From NCBI GenBank assembly GCA_902363445.1, contig CABJAB010000003.1, positions 454,129 to 518,128 of the forward strand: a stretch of DNA of 64,000 nucleotides, written 5' to 3'. Position numbers and translations under genes: made by a program. The notes under the pieces were generated by a model that made no database searches, had not been told where the DNA came from, and saw only the letters and a list, made by a program, of their open reading frames with translations. The DNA comes from Lachnospiraceae bacterium. Lineage in GTDB: Bacteria; Bacillota; Clostridia; Lachnospirales; Lachnospiraceae. The first letter of the stretch is position 1. Each line of letters begins with the position of its first letter. Below, piece after piece: positions 20,057 through 28,239 of this stretch.

Positions 20057-21274
20057 TTATATTCCAAGAAAAACTTTCTCATACTCGTTAACAATGAACT
20101 GCCAGGAATAGGCATCCACAATTCTCCTCTTTGCCTTAACACTCAATTCTTTAATTTCTTCTTCGCTCATCTGATCACATCTATTAACTATTCTCGCCAA
20201 ATTCCCCTCGTCCTTTGTCCAATAGAGGGCATTTTCCTCTGCCACTTCTCGGTTAAATCCTACATCCAGCAATAGATTCAGCTCCGTGCTTCCCAGAGCC
20301 TCCAAAAGACTCGGGTTTGTTCCACCAACTTCATGTCCGTGTAAATAACCGTAAGCATTTTCTCTTATCTTTTTTAGCAGTTCCTGGTCATATACTGTCC
20401 CCACAAACTTGATTCGCCTGTCAGCCTTATAATGCAGCTTTGATTCCAGCTCTTCTAAAAACTTATCGTTAACATTCGTGATGATTGCAAAGTCATATGT
20501 GGATTTAGATTTCATGAACTCCCTAATCATCGTCTCGTAATTGTTTTCCGGAACAAACCGCCCAACTACAAGATAGTACCCATGTGTTTTCAATCCTTTA
20601 CCCCGAAGCCAATCTGTAAATTCTGGCGCGTCATCATTCAAAACACTTTTTTGTTCATCAGCACCATAGGCAATAAATATTGTCTTAGGGTCAACTCTGC
20701 CAATACCTTTGCCGTCATAGCATTTATGGATATACTTTTCAATGTTTACAGAATCGCAAATTACCAGATCACAGTATTTGACCATCATTTGTTCCGAAAT
20801 CTTCCAGTACTTCCGAATAGGCGCTGACCATTTTGCCCGCATCCACTCGTGACCATCCGGATTAAGATACACATTTCCACCCAGTCTATGAATTTTCTTA
20901 TAATAATGTCTCATGAATGGTCCAATTCGGCAGGCCAAGACGTAGACAATAGGATGTTCAATATGATTTTTTTTAATATATTTGCAGCAATATTTCAATG
21001 CCGCCACATCATAGTAAATCGCCACAGCCGGTCCGATGTTTGGCACTGGAATTTTAAAACAATGCGCGTTGTGAAGTTCAAACTCCAGATTATTGATTTT
21101 GGCAGCTCCCGCTGCCTTTGTCTCATCCATGCATCCATCGCCGTTTGCCTTACAAGCTACATGGTATTTAATTTTCTCATTATTCTGATGATACTCTGTC
21201 AGCTTATAAACAAAGGTCTCATAACCTCCGTAGGCTCCAAGAGACTTAGAACCGATTATAAATACATGTTGCAT
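20057..21274 (-). CDS. DUF1972 glycosyltransferase, Cps2T/WchF-like rhamnosyltransferase
   Basis: A 405-residue GT4-type enzyme with an N-terminal DUF1972 domain: FIIGSKSLGAYGGYETFVYKL, then NPDGHEWMRAKWS near 147-160 and FVPENNYETMIREF in the C-terminal half, plus HGHEVGGTNPSLLEALGS. Close family members (WchF/Cps2T) add rhamnose as the second sugar onto the glucose placed by the initiating transferase, and the gene order here, right after the initiating transferase, agrees. Whether the sugar is rhamnose is inferred from family only. Confidence 0.85.
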   Translation of the reverse strand: MQHVFIIGSKSLGAYGGYETFVYKLTEYHQNNEKIKYHVACKANGDGCMDETKAAGAAKINNLEFELHNAHCFKIPVPNIGPAVAIYYDVAALKYCCKYIKKNHIEHPIVYVLACRIGPFMRHYYKKIHRLGGNVYLNPDGHEWMRAKWSAPIRKYWKISEQMMVKYCDLVICDSVNIEKYIHKCYDGKGIGRVDPKTIFIAYGADEQKSVLNDDAPEFTDWLRGKGLKTHGYYLVVGRFVPENNYETMIREFMKSKSTYDFAIITNVNDKFLEELESKLHYKADRRIKFVGTVYDQELLKKIRENAYGYLHGHEVGGTNPSLLEALGSTELNLLLDVGFNREVAEENALYWTKDEGNLARIVNRCDQMSEEEIKELSVKAKRRIVDAYSWQFIVNEYEKVFLGI

Positions 21275-21413
21275 TTCTGGTTCATCCCCTTTGTTTTTTC
21301 TTCCACCACAAGCAGCGATATCATATAGTCCCTATTTCTCTATCAAAATGCAATCCTACTGTCACTTCACTATTCCCCGTATCCAAAAATCTTGTTAATA
21401 TTTCCAGCTTCTC

Positions 21414-22865
21414 TCACATGGATCCTTCTTTCTTAAACACCACCGCCACTGTCTTAAACAAAATCCGGAAATCCAGTCCCATGCTCCACTCATTTATGTA
21501 CTTCGTATCCAGCTTGACGACTTCCTCAAAATCTGTGACATTGCTCCGCCCGCTGACCTGCCACATCCCTGTCATTCCCGGCTTCGCCGCCAGTCTGGCG
21601 CGATGACGGAGTTCGTATTTCTCCCATTCGTCAACGGTCGGAGGGCGTGTCCCAACGAGGCTCATATCCCCTTTTAGTACGTTGAAAAACTGTGGGAATT
21701 CATCCAGGCTCCAGTCTCTGATATGATTGCCGATTCCCTTTTTAAATCTGCCATTCGGCAAAATTCTGCTCCCGATGATCCTCGGGTCCCATTGGACCTT
21801 AAACATCATGCCGCCTTGGACACGGTTTTGATCCGCCAGCTCTTTTTTCCGTTCCTCCGCATCCACATACATGCTTCGGAATTTGTACAGTTTAAACTTC
21901 TTTCCATTTTTTCCGACCCTCGTCTGGGAAAAAAATATCGGGCCGGGAGAATAAACATAAATGATTGGAGCCAAAAAAAGAAAAAGGATACCAGTGATCG
22001 CACATCCTGCCAGACCGCCTGCGATATCAAGCGCACGTTTGATAAAAAGCTGTCCTGGCGTTGCATAATTAAGGCTCGTCGTTAATACTGTATATCTTCC
22101 GATGCGCTCCACAAACTGCTTTTTACCTAACAATTCACTTGGCTTAGTCAGATTAATATGTACCACAGTACCCATTTCCGTAAATTGATTTATCAGTTCC
22201 GTCGGATACGGCTCCTTTTCCGGAAGGCAGACGAATATCTCATCTACCCATTCCCTGCAGACATAGTCCACCACATTATCGCGGCTTGCCACTATGAACA
22301 CGCCCGCAATGTATGTCCCTTCCAGATCCCGGTCAAGTATTACCGCTCCCGCGAGGTGAAATTTTTCGTAATTGTTGTCCCGGATATTATCTATGACTGC
22401 TTCCGCCATTTTCCCGACCGTCACAATGAGGAGTGAACGTTTCCCCGCCTCCTTCATTCTCTTTTTCAGAACCTTTTTCCACGCCAGTCTCATAAAATAG
22501 CTGAGAACCGAATAAATTCCTCCCATGAGATACAGCGACACTCTCGAGTATTGCTCGCCTTCCTGGGCGGCGAACAAATAGAAGGTGGCGATAAGCATTA
22601 CCAAGCATACGTGCCTGACCGTCATCACAAATTCTCTGTAATAGCCCCTTTTCAGGACATTTTTCAGAGACTCAAAAAATATCATGACAACAATTTCAAT
22701 TAGTGTCAGCACCACCGCCATATTCCGGTATATATAATTTCCATACGGATTATGAAACCCATGGCGTATGAAATAACCCAACAAAAAAGATATATGCAGG
22801 CACAAAATATCCAGCAGCATAAAATCCAGATGCTTCAGCCAGCCTTGTGATTCTTTTCTATACAT
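21414..22865 (-). CDS. Undecaprenyl-phosphate sugar-1-phosphate transferase (WbaP/CpsE type)
   Basis: A 483-residue polyprenyl glycosylphosphotransferase that starts repeat-unit assembly by moving a hexose-1-phosphate onto undecaprenyl phosphate. The N-terminal half has about four membrane helices and a CoA-binding-like domain; helix five (about 277-305) leads into the catalytic domain with FFSQTRVGKNGKKFKLYKF, RSMYVDAEERK, DEFPQFFNVLKGDMSLVG, TRPPTVDEW and the closing KPGMTGMWQVSGRS. Length and layout are those of WbaP/CpsE. The start is well supported by GGGGGAGATGAGGT. It is the first biosynthetic gene after the cpsB-cpsC-cpsD control module. Confidence 0.93.
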   Translation of the reverse strand: MYRKESQGWLKHLDFMLLDILCLHISFLLGYFIRHGFHNPYGNYIYRNMAVVLTLIEIVVMIFFESLKNVLKRGYYREFVMTVRHVCLVMLIATFYLFAAQEGEQYSRVSLYLMGGIYSVLSYFMRLAWKKVLKKRMKEAGKRSLLIVTVGKMAEAVIDNIRDNNYEKFHLAGAVILDRDLEGTYIAGVFIVASRDNVVDYVCREWVDEIFVCLPEKEPYPTELINQFTEMGTVVHINLTKPSELLGKKQFVERIGRYTVLTTSLNYATPGQLFIKRALDIAGGLAGCAITGILFLFLAPIIYVYSPGPIFFSQTRVGKNGKKFKLYKFRSMYVDAEERKKELADQNRVQGGMMFKVQWDPRIIGSRILPNGRFKKGIGNHIRDWSLDEFPQFFNVLKGDMSLVGTRPPTVDEWEKYELRHRARLAAKPGMTGMWQVSGRSNVTDFEEVVKLDTKYINEWSMGLDFRILFKTVAVVFKKEGSM

Positions 22866-22904
22866 ACCTCATCTCCCCCTAACTGTCACCACATAGCGCT
22901 GCTT

Positions 22905-22940
22905 TTAAATTAGGGTTTGGGGCTTGATCCTTTTATCCAT
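22905..22940 (-). other. Possible 11-codon leader ORF before the initiating transferase
   Basis: A perfect AGGAGG ribosome binding site (AGGAGGGATACT) precedes an ATG at 22940 that opens a frame of only 11 codons, MDKRIKPQTLI, ending in TAA. It ends 40 bases before the WbaP-like gene. It could be a leader peptide, the remains of a gene, or chance; no function is claimed. Confidence 0.3.
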
Positions 22941-22977
22941 AGTATCCCTCCTGATATCAAGGTACCTTCAGGTTTCA

Positions 22978-23294
22978 TCACGCGCCGGCCGCTTTCGGCC
23001 GCTGCCGCACTGTAAGTTTCAGAACCAATGTATTTGACCGGTTACCATCCGTTATGCTGCCCATGTAACTCATATAACGAAAAGCTTCTTCCTGGCCTAT
23101 CGTCAGCTTATGCATAGTTAATTCCAGAACAGGGGCCTCTGGGTTTATAGAGGACGGCATCACGCTTTGTTCTGCATTCATCTTTAAAAGACTCAAATCC
23201 CCGGCCTTCTCCTCTAAAGGCATCTCGGAAATCCTGTCCTATGTACCAGACGCGCCGCGGCTGTCAGCAGTATGACTGGCCATTTCTTTTTCAT
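22978..23294 (-). pseudogene. Small unrecognised gene, possibly a frameshifted secreted protein
   Basis: An 81-residue open frame (23223-22978) lies between cpsD and the WbaP-like gene. It has a poor start. Just upstream in another frame, an ATG at 23294 opens MKKKWPVILLTAAARLV, which looks like the beginning of a signal peptide and runs into a stop at the point where the 81-residue frame begins. One base change in length would join the two into a short exported protein. The downstream part (ending in TVRQRPKAAGA) matches no family I recognise. Both readings, a broken secreted protein and a chance open frame, are possible. Confidence 0.35.
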
Positions 23295-23311
23295 TCTGAC
23301 TCAGTCCCTTA

Positions 23312-24031
23312 TTAATCTCCGTAATATTGACCATAATACTGGCCGTAATATCCATGCTCTTTCATATCTACTTTATTTAAAACAGTACCCAATATTTTAC
23401 ACTCCGTCTTATCCAACTGAGCCTTCACGCTTTGTGCCAGACGGTAACTGACCGTATTAGCCGCAATGACCAGAATCACGCCGTCGCACTCTTTAGCAAT
23501 GATTGCCGCATCGATCACGCTGCCCACCGGCGGCGCATCCAGAAAAATATAGTCAAATTGTTCCTCAAGTCTCGCAAGGCCAAGCCGGAACATCTCTCCC
23601 GATAAAAGCTCTGCCGGGTTCGGCGGAAACGGTCCGGTGAAAACAAGACTCATATTTTCTATTGTCTCGCTGGGACATACAATTTCCGAAAGAGCCGCCT
23701 GCCCAGACAGAAAATGGCTGAGGCCCTTTGTTTTCCTGGTGGTCTGGTGAAGCCTTTTCCTGAGAACAGATTTCCTTAAATCCGCATCTATAAAAAGCAC
23801 CTTTTTTCCCAACTCGGCAAACGCGGCCGCCGTCATATAGGAAACGTGGCTCTTCCCCTCATTTGGTATACAGCTGGTAAAAACGATCGTCCGAAATTCA
23901 GAACCACAGAATTGTATGTTGCTGCGCAGCGTCTTAAATGCCTCCTGCGTCCTGAAATCCCCATGTGTCTTCCCTGTCTGAAAAGACATATTCCTGGATT
24001 CCACAACAGAATTTAAACTTTTTGGCGCCAT
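23312..24031 (-). CDS. cpsD: CpsD/CapB-type tyrosine-protein kinase (BY-kinase)
   Basis: A 239-residue cytoplasmic BY-kinase that controls polysaccharide chain length together with CpsC. Walker A is SCIPNEGKS (53-61), Walker A' VLFIDADLRKS and Walker B YIFLDAPPVGSVID. The C-terminus is a tyrosine cluster, HGYYGQYYGQYYGD, with six tyrosines as expected for autophosphorylation sites. The start was set at the ATG after AGGAGGTGAAACCT rather than the GTG inside that site. It follows cpsC by 12 bases. CpsB, two genes upstream, should dephosphorylate it. Confidence 0.95.
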   Translation of the reverse strand: MAPKSLNSVVESRNMSFQTGKTHGDFRTQEAFKTLRSNIQFCGSEFRTIVFTSCIPNEGKSHVSYMTAAAFAELGKKVLFIDADLRKSVLRKRLHQTTRKTKGLSHFLSGQAALSEIVCPSETIENMSLVFTGPFPPNPAELLSGEMFRLGLARLEEQFDYIFLDAPPVGSVIDAAIIAKECDGVILVIAANTVSYRLAQSVKAQLDKTECKILGTVLNKVDMKEHGYYGQYYGQYYGD

Positions 24032-24043
24032 AGGTTTCACCTC

Positions 24044-24790
24044 CTATCTCTTTTTTCTCTTTTCCTTTTTTCCTTTATTCTTCTCAGTGCCTATTTCATC
24101 GCTGACCGGAATAATTCCGATATTAGTCAGGCCCAAATACCGTTCCACATCTTCCGCGTTGCGGATCTTATCATTAAAAAGATAAACCGCCAGGATCACC
24201 ATACAGGAAAACACCAGTCCTGCAGCCCCGGCAATGACCGCATTTTTCTTTAGGCTGGGTTTAGACGGATATTCCGGTATATTGGCGCTGTCCACAATGC
24301 TCATTTTTTCAACGCCCATCTTCTCTTCCACATTCGAAGCGCTGATATCCACCACGGCATCCGCAATATCCCTCGCCATATAAGAATCCGAATGGCTCAC
24401 TCGTATCGTCAAGATACGCGTATTATTATCATTGCTGACCGATACAATACCGGCCAGTGCTTCTGCCGTCATATCCAAGTTCAGTTTCTCGATTACCTGC
24501 TCCATGACCTCTCTGGAGGTAATGACCACCTTCGCATCATTCGTCAGCTGGGTAGCCGCGGATAAATCCTGATTTGTAGCCACACTGTCCTGGTTCTGCC
24601 TGCTGATCACATATACCTTAGCACTGGAAACATAAATCGGTGTAATAAAGAGCTTTGTCACCAATACCGCTCCGAGTACAAAGACAAATGTAACTAAAAG
24701 TATAATTCCCTTTTTATGAAAAAGAACAAAAAACAACTCTCTCAAATCAATTTCCCGTTCTTCTGTATCTATGTGTTCTTGTCTGTCCAT
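24044..24790 (-). CDS. cpsC: CpsC/Wzz-type polysaccharide co-polymerase
   Basis: A 248-residue membrane protein with two transmembrane segments (about 28-51 and 184-208) enclosing an extracellular domain, the standard Wzz/CpsC topology. IDLRELFFVLFHKKG precedes the first helix and a proline-containing PEYPSKPSLKK precedes the second. The last residues are very basic (KNKGKKEKRKKR). CpsC activates the BY-kinase CpsD and sets polymer length. The gene is tightly spaced between cpsB and cpsD, with GGAG before its ATG. Confidence 0.94.
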   Translation of the reverse strand: MDRQEHIDTEEREIDLRELFFVLFHKKGIILLVTFVFVLGAVLVTKLFITPIYVSSAKVYVISRQNQDSVATNQDLSAATQLTNDAKVVITSREVMEQVIEKLNLDMTAEALAGIVSVSNDNNTRILTIRVSHSDSYMARDIADAVVDISASNVEEKMGVEKMSIVDSANIPEYPSKPSLKKNAVIAGAAGLVFSCMVILAVYLFNDKIRNAEDVERYLGLTNIGIIPVSDEIGTEKNKGKKEKRKKR

Positions 24791-24802
24791 TTCTTTCTCC
24801 TG

Positions 24803-25528
24803 TTAATCAATATATCGGTTCTGCAGAAGCAGGCGCTGATTCCCACCGGTAATCTGCCTTATGTATGTTTCACGGCACCATTTTCTCAGTCTTTTTTCAC
24901 AGCCTTCCAATACCGGCGCCCGTTCATCCTCGTCATGAGCGTCGGTCGCGATAAAGTGAACCAATTCCCCTTTTAACAGCTGTTTAACAAAACTCGTTTT
25001 GAACAGCCGGCCTGCGTCTTCTACCGCATGGGCATTCACTTGAATTAAGGCTCCTAGGTCCACCAGCTCCTCAATTCTTTCCATATTCTTATTCAAGCTC
25101 CTGTATCGTTCCACATGAGCGAGAATCGGACGATAACCCTCGTTCGTGAGCAGTTCCACCGCACCTTTTATGTAGCTGTAATGCTGAACTGTTGAAAATT
25201 CAATCAAGACATAGTCCGTACCCGCCAGAGTTCGGCAGGCCCCTGATTCCAGTTCCTCTATCACATCCTGGAAAAAATAGATCTCGTTTCCTTCATATAT
25301 TTTCAAATCCAGCGATTCGCCAACCGCCCGGCGGAGGGCCTGAAGGGCGTTCCGATACTCTTTCCGGTTTTCCCTATACCTGTCCGGTCTGTAATGAGGC
25401 GTGACTATAATCTCCGTGATGCCTTGGCTCGCTGCAATCCTGAGCATAGAAAGAGCCTGGTTCATAGATTTCGCACCATCATCCAAACCAGGTAAAGTAT
25501 GATTATGGATATCTATAAAACTATTCAT
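24803..25528 (-). CDS. cpsB: CpsB/CapC-type PHP tyrosine phosphatase
   Basis: A 241-residue metal-dependent phosphatase of the PHP fold, found in Firmicutes in place of Wzb. The start FIDIHNHTLPGLDDGAK carries the first metal-binding histidines; EIIVTPHYRPDRY, EGNEIYF, PILAHVERYR and FIATDAHDED supply the rest. It should remove phosphate from the tyrosine cluster of CpsD. It is the first gene of the operon, about 80 bases downstream of the proposed start of transcription. Its ribosome binding site (GGTTGGTAAGCC) is weaker than its neighbours'. Confidence 0.94.
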   Translation of the reverse strand: MNSFIDIHNHTLPGLDDGAKSMNQALSMLRIAASQGITEIIVTPHYRPDRYRENRKEYRNALQALRRAVGESLDLKIYEGNEIYFFQDVIEELESGACRTLAGTDYVLIEFSTVQHYSYIKGAVELLTNEGYRPILAHVERYRSLNKNMERIEELVDLGALIQVNAHAVEDAGRLFKTSFVKQLLKGELVHFIATDAHDEDERAPVLEGCEKRLRKWCRETYIRQITGGNQRLLLQNRYID

Positions 25529-25616
25529 GGCTTACCAACCGACTTCCATTTTATCTATTTCCACTCCGTTTAAATTAAAAAAATATCTGAAATCGACAAA
25601 ATTCATTATCACCCTC

Positions 25617-25646
25617 ATAATACCCTTCCCCACATGTGTTTGTCAA
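25617..25646 (-). promoter_or_regulatory. Promoter of the polysaccharide operon
   Basis: On the minus strand TTGACA (25646-25641) and TATTAT (25622-25617) are 18 bases apart, an excellent vegetative promoter. Transcription would start near 25610, leaving a leader of about 80 bases before cpsB. No other equally good promoter is seen before the operon. Confidence 0.7.
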
Positions 25647-25814
25647 CTGCCAATATCCGGTCGGTTTTATTTGGTCGATAAAATTATTATTTTCTTTATT
25701 TTATAATAATACAGGTGATTTTTCATTTTTCTGCACGAATATATAAAATAATTTTAACAGAATCACTTTATAATCCGCAAGAATAGATAAATACGTTTTT
25801 TATACGCTCAAATA

Positions 25815-25824
25815 CCCCCCCCCC
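25815..25824. repeat. C10 homopolymer with AAATA/GTATAT flanks
   Basis: Ten consecutive C between AAATA and GTATAT. The same flanks surround the G9 tract (on the other strand) inside the LtaS-like gene about 1.15 kb away. It is about 170 bases upstream of the cps promoter and 280 bases before the ltaS promoter, so it is not in either promoter spacer. Confidence 0.85.
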
Positions 25825-26106
25825 GTATATTTTTCTGTTTTAATAAATTTGATGAATAACCATTTTCATTTTTCTTTGTTTCTTCCGCATTTATTACACA
25901 TAATCTACAATCTCAATGATCAGAATTCTATTTTTGTCTCTCAGCATTTGCATCAGTTCTAATAATTCTTCTGATCTTCTTTTCTATAGTAAGTCCGCGT
26001 ATCCTATATATTAGAAGAGTGCTTATCTTCATACTGGCAATTTGCACAAAAAATTTCTACATTTTCATCCGGTCCCCACTTCACATATTTTTCATGATTT
26101 ATCCTA

Positions 26107-26134
26107 TTGAAATTTTAGATATTTGTCTTAAAAT
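26107..26134 (+). promoter_or_regulatory. Candidate promoter of the LtaS-like gene
   Basis: TTGAAA at 26107-26112 and TAAAAT at 26129-26134 with a 16-base spacer, about 50 bases before the TTG start codon. Confidence 0.5.
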
Positions 26135-26186
26135 AGAGCTGTACCTAAAAATCTGCTGAATTTTATCTATAAGTGAGGTAAAGAAT

Positions 26187-28151
26187 TTGAAACACCCCTT
26201 ATCATCTGATTCTATACATAAGGAAATGAAGCGAATTCTGCACTTTTCCTGCCCTAACTGGCTGAATTGGCTGGCCGCAGCCCTCGCGCCTGTTCTGTCC
26301 TATTATCTGATGGAACTGATCACTCATGATCCATTTGAAATACCGATTCAGTTTCAGCTTCTCGGATGGATATTTTCCTATTTATTGAGCGGCCTGCTGT
26401 TCTTTCTTTCCGGCAGGATGAACGTCGCTCTCGTACTGCCTCAAATTTTTATGGCCGTATTGGGGACCGCGAATTATTTTGTGCTTTCCTTTCGTGAATC
26501 TCCCATTCTCCCCTGGGATATCGCCTCTGCCGGAACTGCTCTGTCCGTGGCGGATCATTTTTCTTTTTCTTTTTCTCCCCGCCTGACCGCGATTCTCCTG
26601 GCCTACCTTCTGCTTATCCTCTTCTGCCTTAAAATACGTATTCGTCTGGCAGGCGGATGGAGAAAACGGCTGATTGGAACCGGAGCTGCCGCGGCCATGT
26701 CGGCCCTCTATGTTCTATGCCTACAGAACGATGCTCTGATGAACGCCCTGGACATCTACGAAATGCCTTTCACCCAGGACTACGCGTATGAACAGAACGG
26801 ATTTTTCGTGAGCTTCCTGGTAAACACTAAATACCTTAAGGTTCATGAGCCAAACGGTTACTCCCCAGAGACGGCAGACGAGCTTCTGGAGCTGGCTTCC
26901 TCTGAGCACACAGCCAGTCGGTCCGCGCAGGATTTTTCCGAGAGCTTAAACCAGTCATCCTCATTTGGATATACGGGGGGGGGTATTTATTCCTCTGAAA
27001 CCCCCGCATCTTCTGATGAAAAATCCGGCAGTGAGAACCAAAATCATCCCAATATCATCGTCATCATGAATGAAGCATTTTCAGACTTGTCCGTGATAGG
27101 AGATTTTGAAGTATCAGAGGACTACATGCCCTATTTCCGTTCGCTTTATGGGACTGAAAATACGATTTCCGGCAGTGTATACGTCTCTGTCCTGGGCGGA
27201 AATACGGCCAATACGGAATTCGAATTCCTTACCGGTGGCACCATGGCGTTTCTGCCTACAGGAAGCATCCCCTATCAGCAGTTCATTTCCGATGAATTTC
27301 CGGCTTTGCCCTCAATCCTGCAGAGCTATGGATACCAGACGATTGCTCTCCACCCCTACCTTTCCAGCGGATGGCGCAGGAATCAGGTTTATCCCTTACT
27401 CGGTTTTGAAAACAGTCTTTTCACCTCGGACTTCCTATATAAAGAACGGCTCCGGGATTATGTGACAGACGATTCCGCTTTTAAACAGATCATCCTGGAA
27501 TACGAAAATAAAAAAGAGGATACTCCATTTTTTTCTTTTACTGTGACAATGCAGAATCATGGAGGCTATGCCCAGGAATGGGAGGATTTCGAACGGAATA
27601 TCACAGCGGAAGGAACAGAGGAATCCGATTTATCCCGAATAAATGCCTACTTGTCTCTGATCAAAAAAACGGATGATGCTTTTAAGGATCTCATCTCCTA
27701 TTTTGAAGACTGCGGCGAGGAAACCATTATTCTCATGTTCGGGGACCACCAGCCCAATGTAGAGACCAGCTTTCTTGAAAACCTGTATGGAAAAAGCTAT
27801 GAGGAACTGACGGAGGAAGAGCTTGCCCTCCGCTACCAGACGCCCTTTGTACTTTGGGCCAACTACGATATTGAAGAGGAAGAGGAGCTGGAACTCAGCG
27901 TCAATTATCTGAGCAGCCTGCTCATGGATACCGCGGGCCTGGAAAAGACCGCTTATCAGAAGTATCTGAGCTCCCTCCAAAAAGAGCTTCCCGTGATTAC
28001 AGCCAACTTCGTTATCGATAAAGAGGGAAATTTCTACAGCGCCGGTGAATTTGACCAGCTGGACGAATTATTGAACGGGTATGAGATTATTCAATATAAC
28101 CATCTGTTTGACAGTAAGAATCGAAATGACAGCGGTTATCTGCCTGATTAA
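26187..28151 (+). CDS. LtaS-like membrane sulfatase-family phosphoglycerol transferase
   Basis: A 654-residue protein with five membrane helices in the first 190 residues, a low-complexity serine-rich linker and an extracellular sulfatase-fold domain from about 285. NIIVIMNEAFSD provides the first metal ligands, GNTANTEFEFLTGG holds the nucleophilic threonine region, and MFGDHQPN the later ligands. Such enzymes polymerise or attach glycerol phosphate from phosphatidylglycerol on cell-surface glycolipids or polymers. Translation starts at TTG after GAGGTAAAG. A G9 run at codons 263-266 in the linker would, by gaining or losing a base, cut the protein off before its catalytic domain. Confidence 0.88.
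   Translation: MKHPLSSDSIHKEMKRILHFSCPNWLNWLAAALAPVLSYYLMELITHDPFEIPIQFQLLGWIFSYLLSGLLFFLSGRMNVALVLPQIFMAVLGTANYFVLSFRESPILPWDIASAGTALSVADHFSFSFSPRLTAILLAYLLLILFCLKIRIRLAGGWRKRLIGTGAAAAMSALYVLCLQNDALMNALDIYEMPFTQDYAYEQNGFFVSFLVNTKYLKVHEPNGYSPETADELLELASSEHTASRSAQDFSESLNQSSSFGYTGGGIYSSETPASSDEKSGSENQNHPNIIVIMNEAFSDLSVIGDFEVSEDYMPYFRSLYGTENTISGSVYVSVLGGNTANTEFEFLTGGTMAFLPTGSIPYQQFISDEFPALPSILQSYGYQTIALHPYLSSGWRRNQVYPLLGFENSLFTSDFLYKERLRDYVTDDSAFKQIILEYENKKEDTPFFSFTVTMQNHGGYAQEWEDFERNITAEGTEESDLSRINAYLSLIKKTDDAFKDLISYFEDCGEETIILMFGDHQPNVETSFLENLYGKSYEELTEEELALRYQTPFVLWANYDIEEEEELELSVNYLSSLLMDTAGLEKTAYQKYLSSLQKELPVITANFVIDKEGNFYSAGEFDQLDELLNGYEIIQYNHLFDSKNRNDSGYLPD
26975..26983. repeat. G9 homopolymer inside the LtaS-like coding sequence
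   Basis: Nine G encode part of Thr263-Gly264-Gly265-Gly266. In reverse complement the context is AAATA-C9-GTATAT, the same flanks as the intergenic C10 tract at 25815. With nine G the gene is in frame. Confidence 0.9.
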
Positions 28152-28154
28152 GAA

Positions 28155-28193
28155 AAAAGCCTGTGCATCTTATAATAGGATACACAGGCTTTT
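28155..28193. terminator. Bidirectional terminator between LtaS-like and lipoprotein genes
   Basis: AAAAGCCTGTG and CACAGGCTTTT form an 11-base-pair stem with A and T runs on either side, right after the LtaS-like stop codon and before the end of the convergent lipoprotein gene. Confidence 0.85.
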
Positions 28194-28239
28194 ATGTTTC
28201 AAATATCAACCATTATACTTATCAGCAGCTAATGACGGA

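Larger units (their letters stand above)
25529..26186. other. AT-rich intergenic region between cpsB and the LtaS-like gene
   Basis: About 660 bases without a supported gene between divergent transcription units. It contains the promoter assigned to the polysaccharide operon (25617-25646), a C10 homopolymer (25815-25824) and a promoter for the LtaS-like gene (26107-26134). The rest is A/T-rich sequence in which I see no conserved RNA structure or reading frame. Confidence 0.7.
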
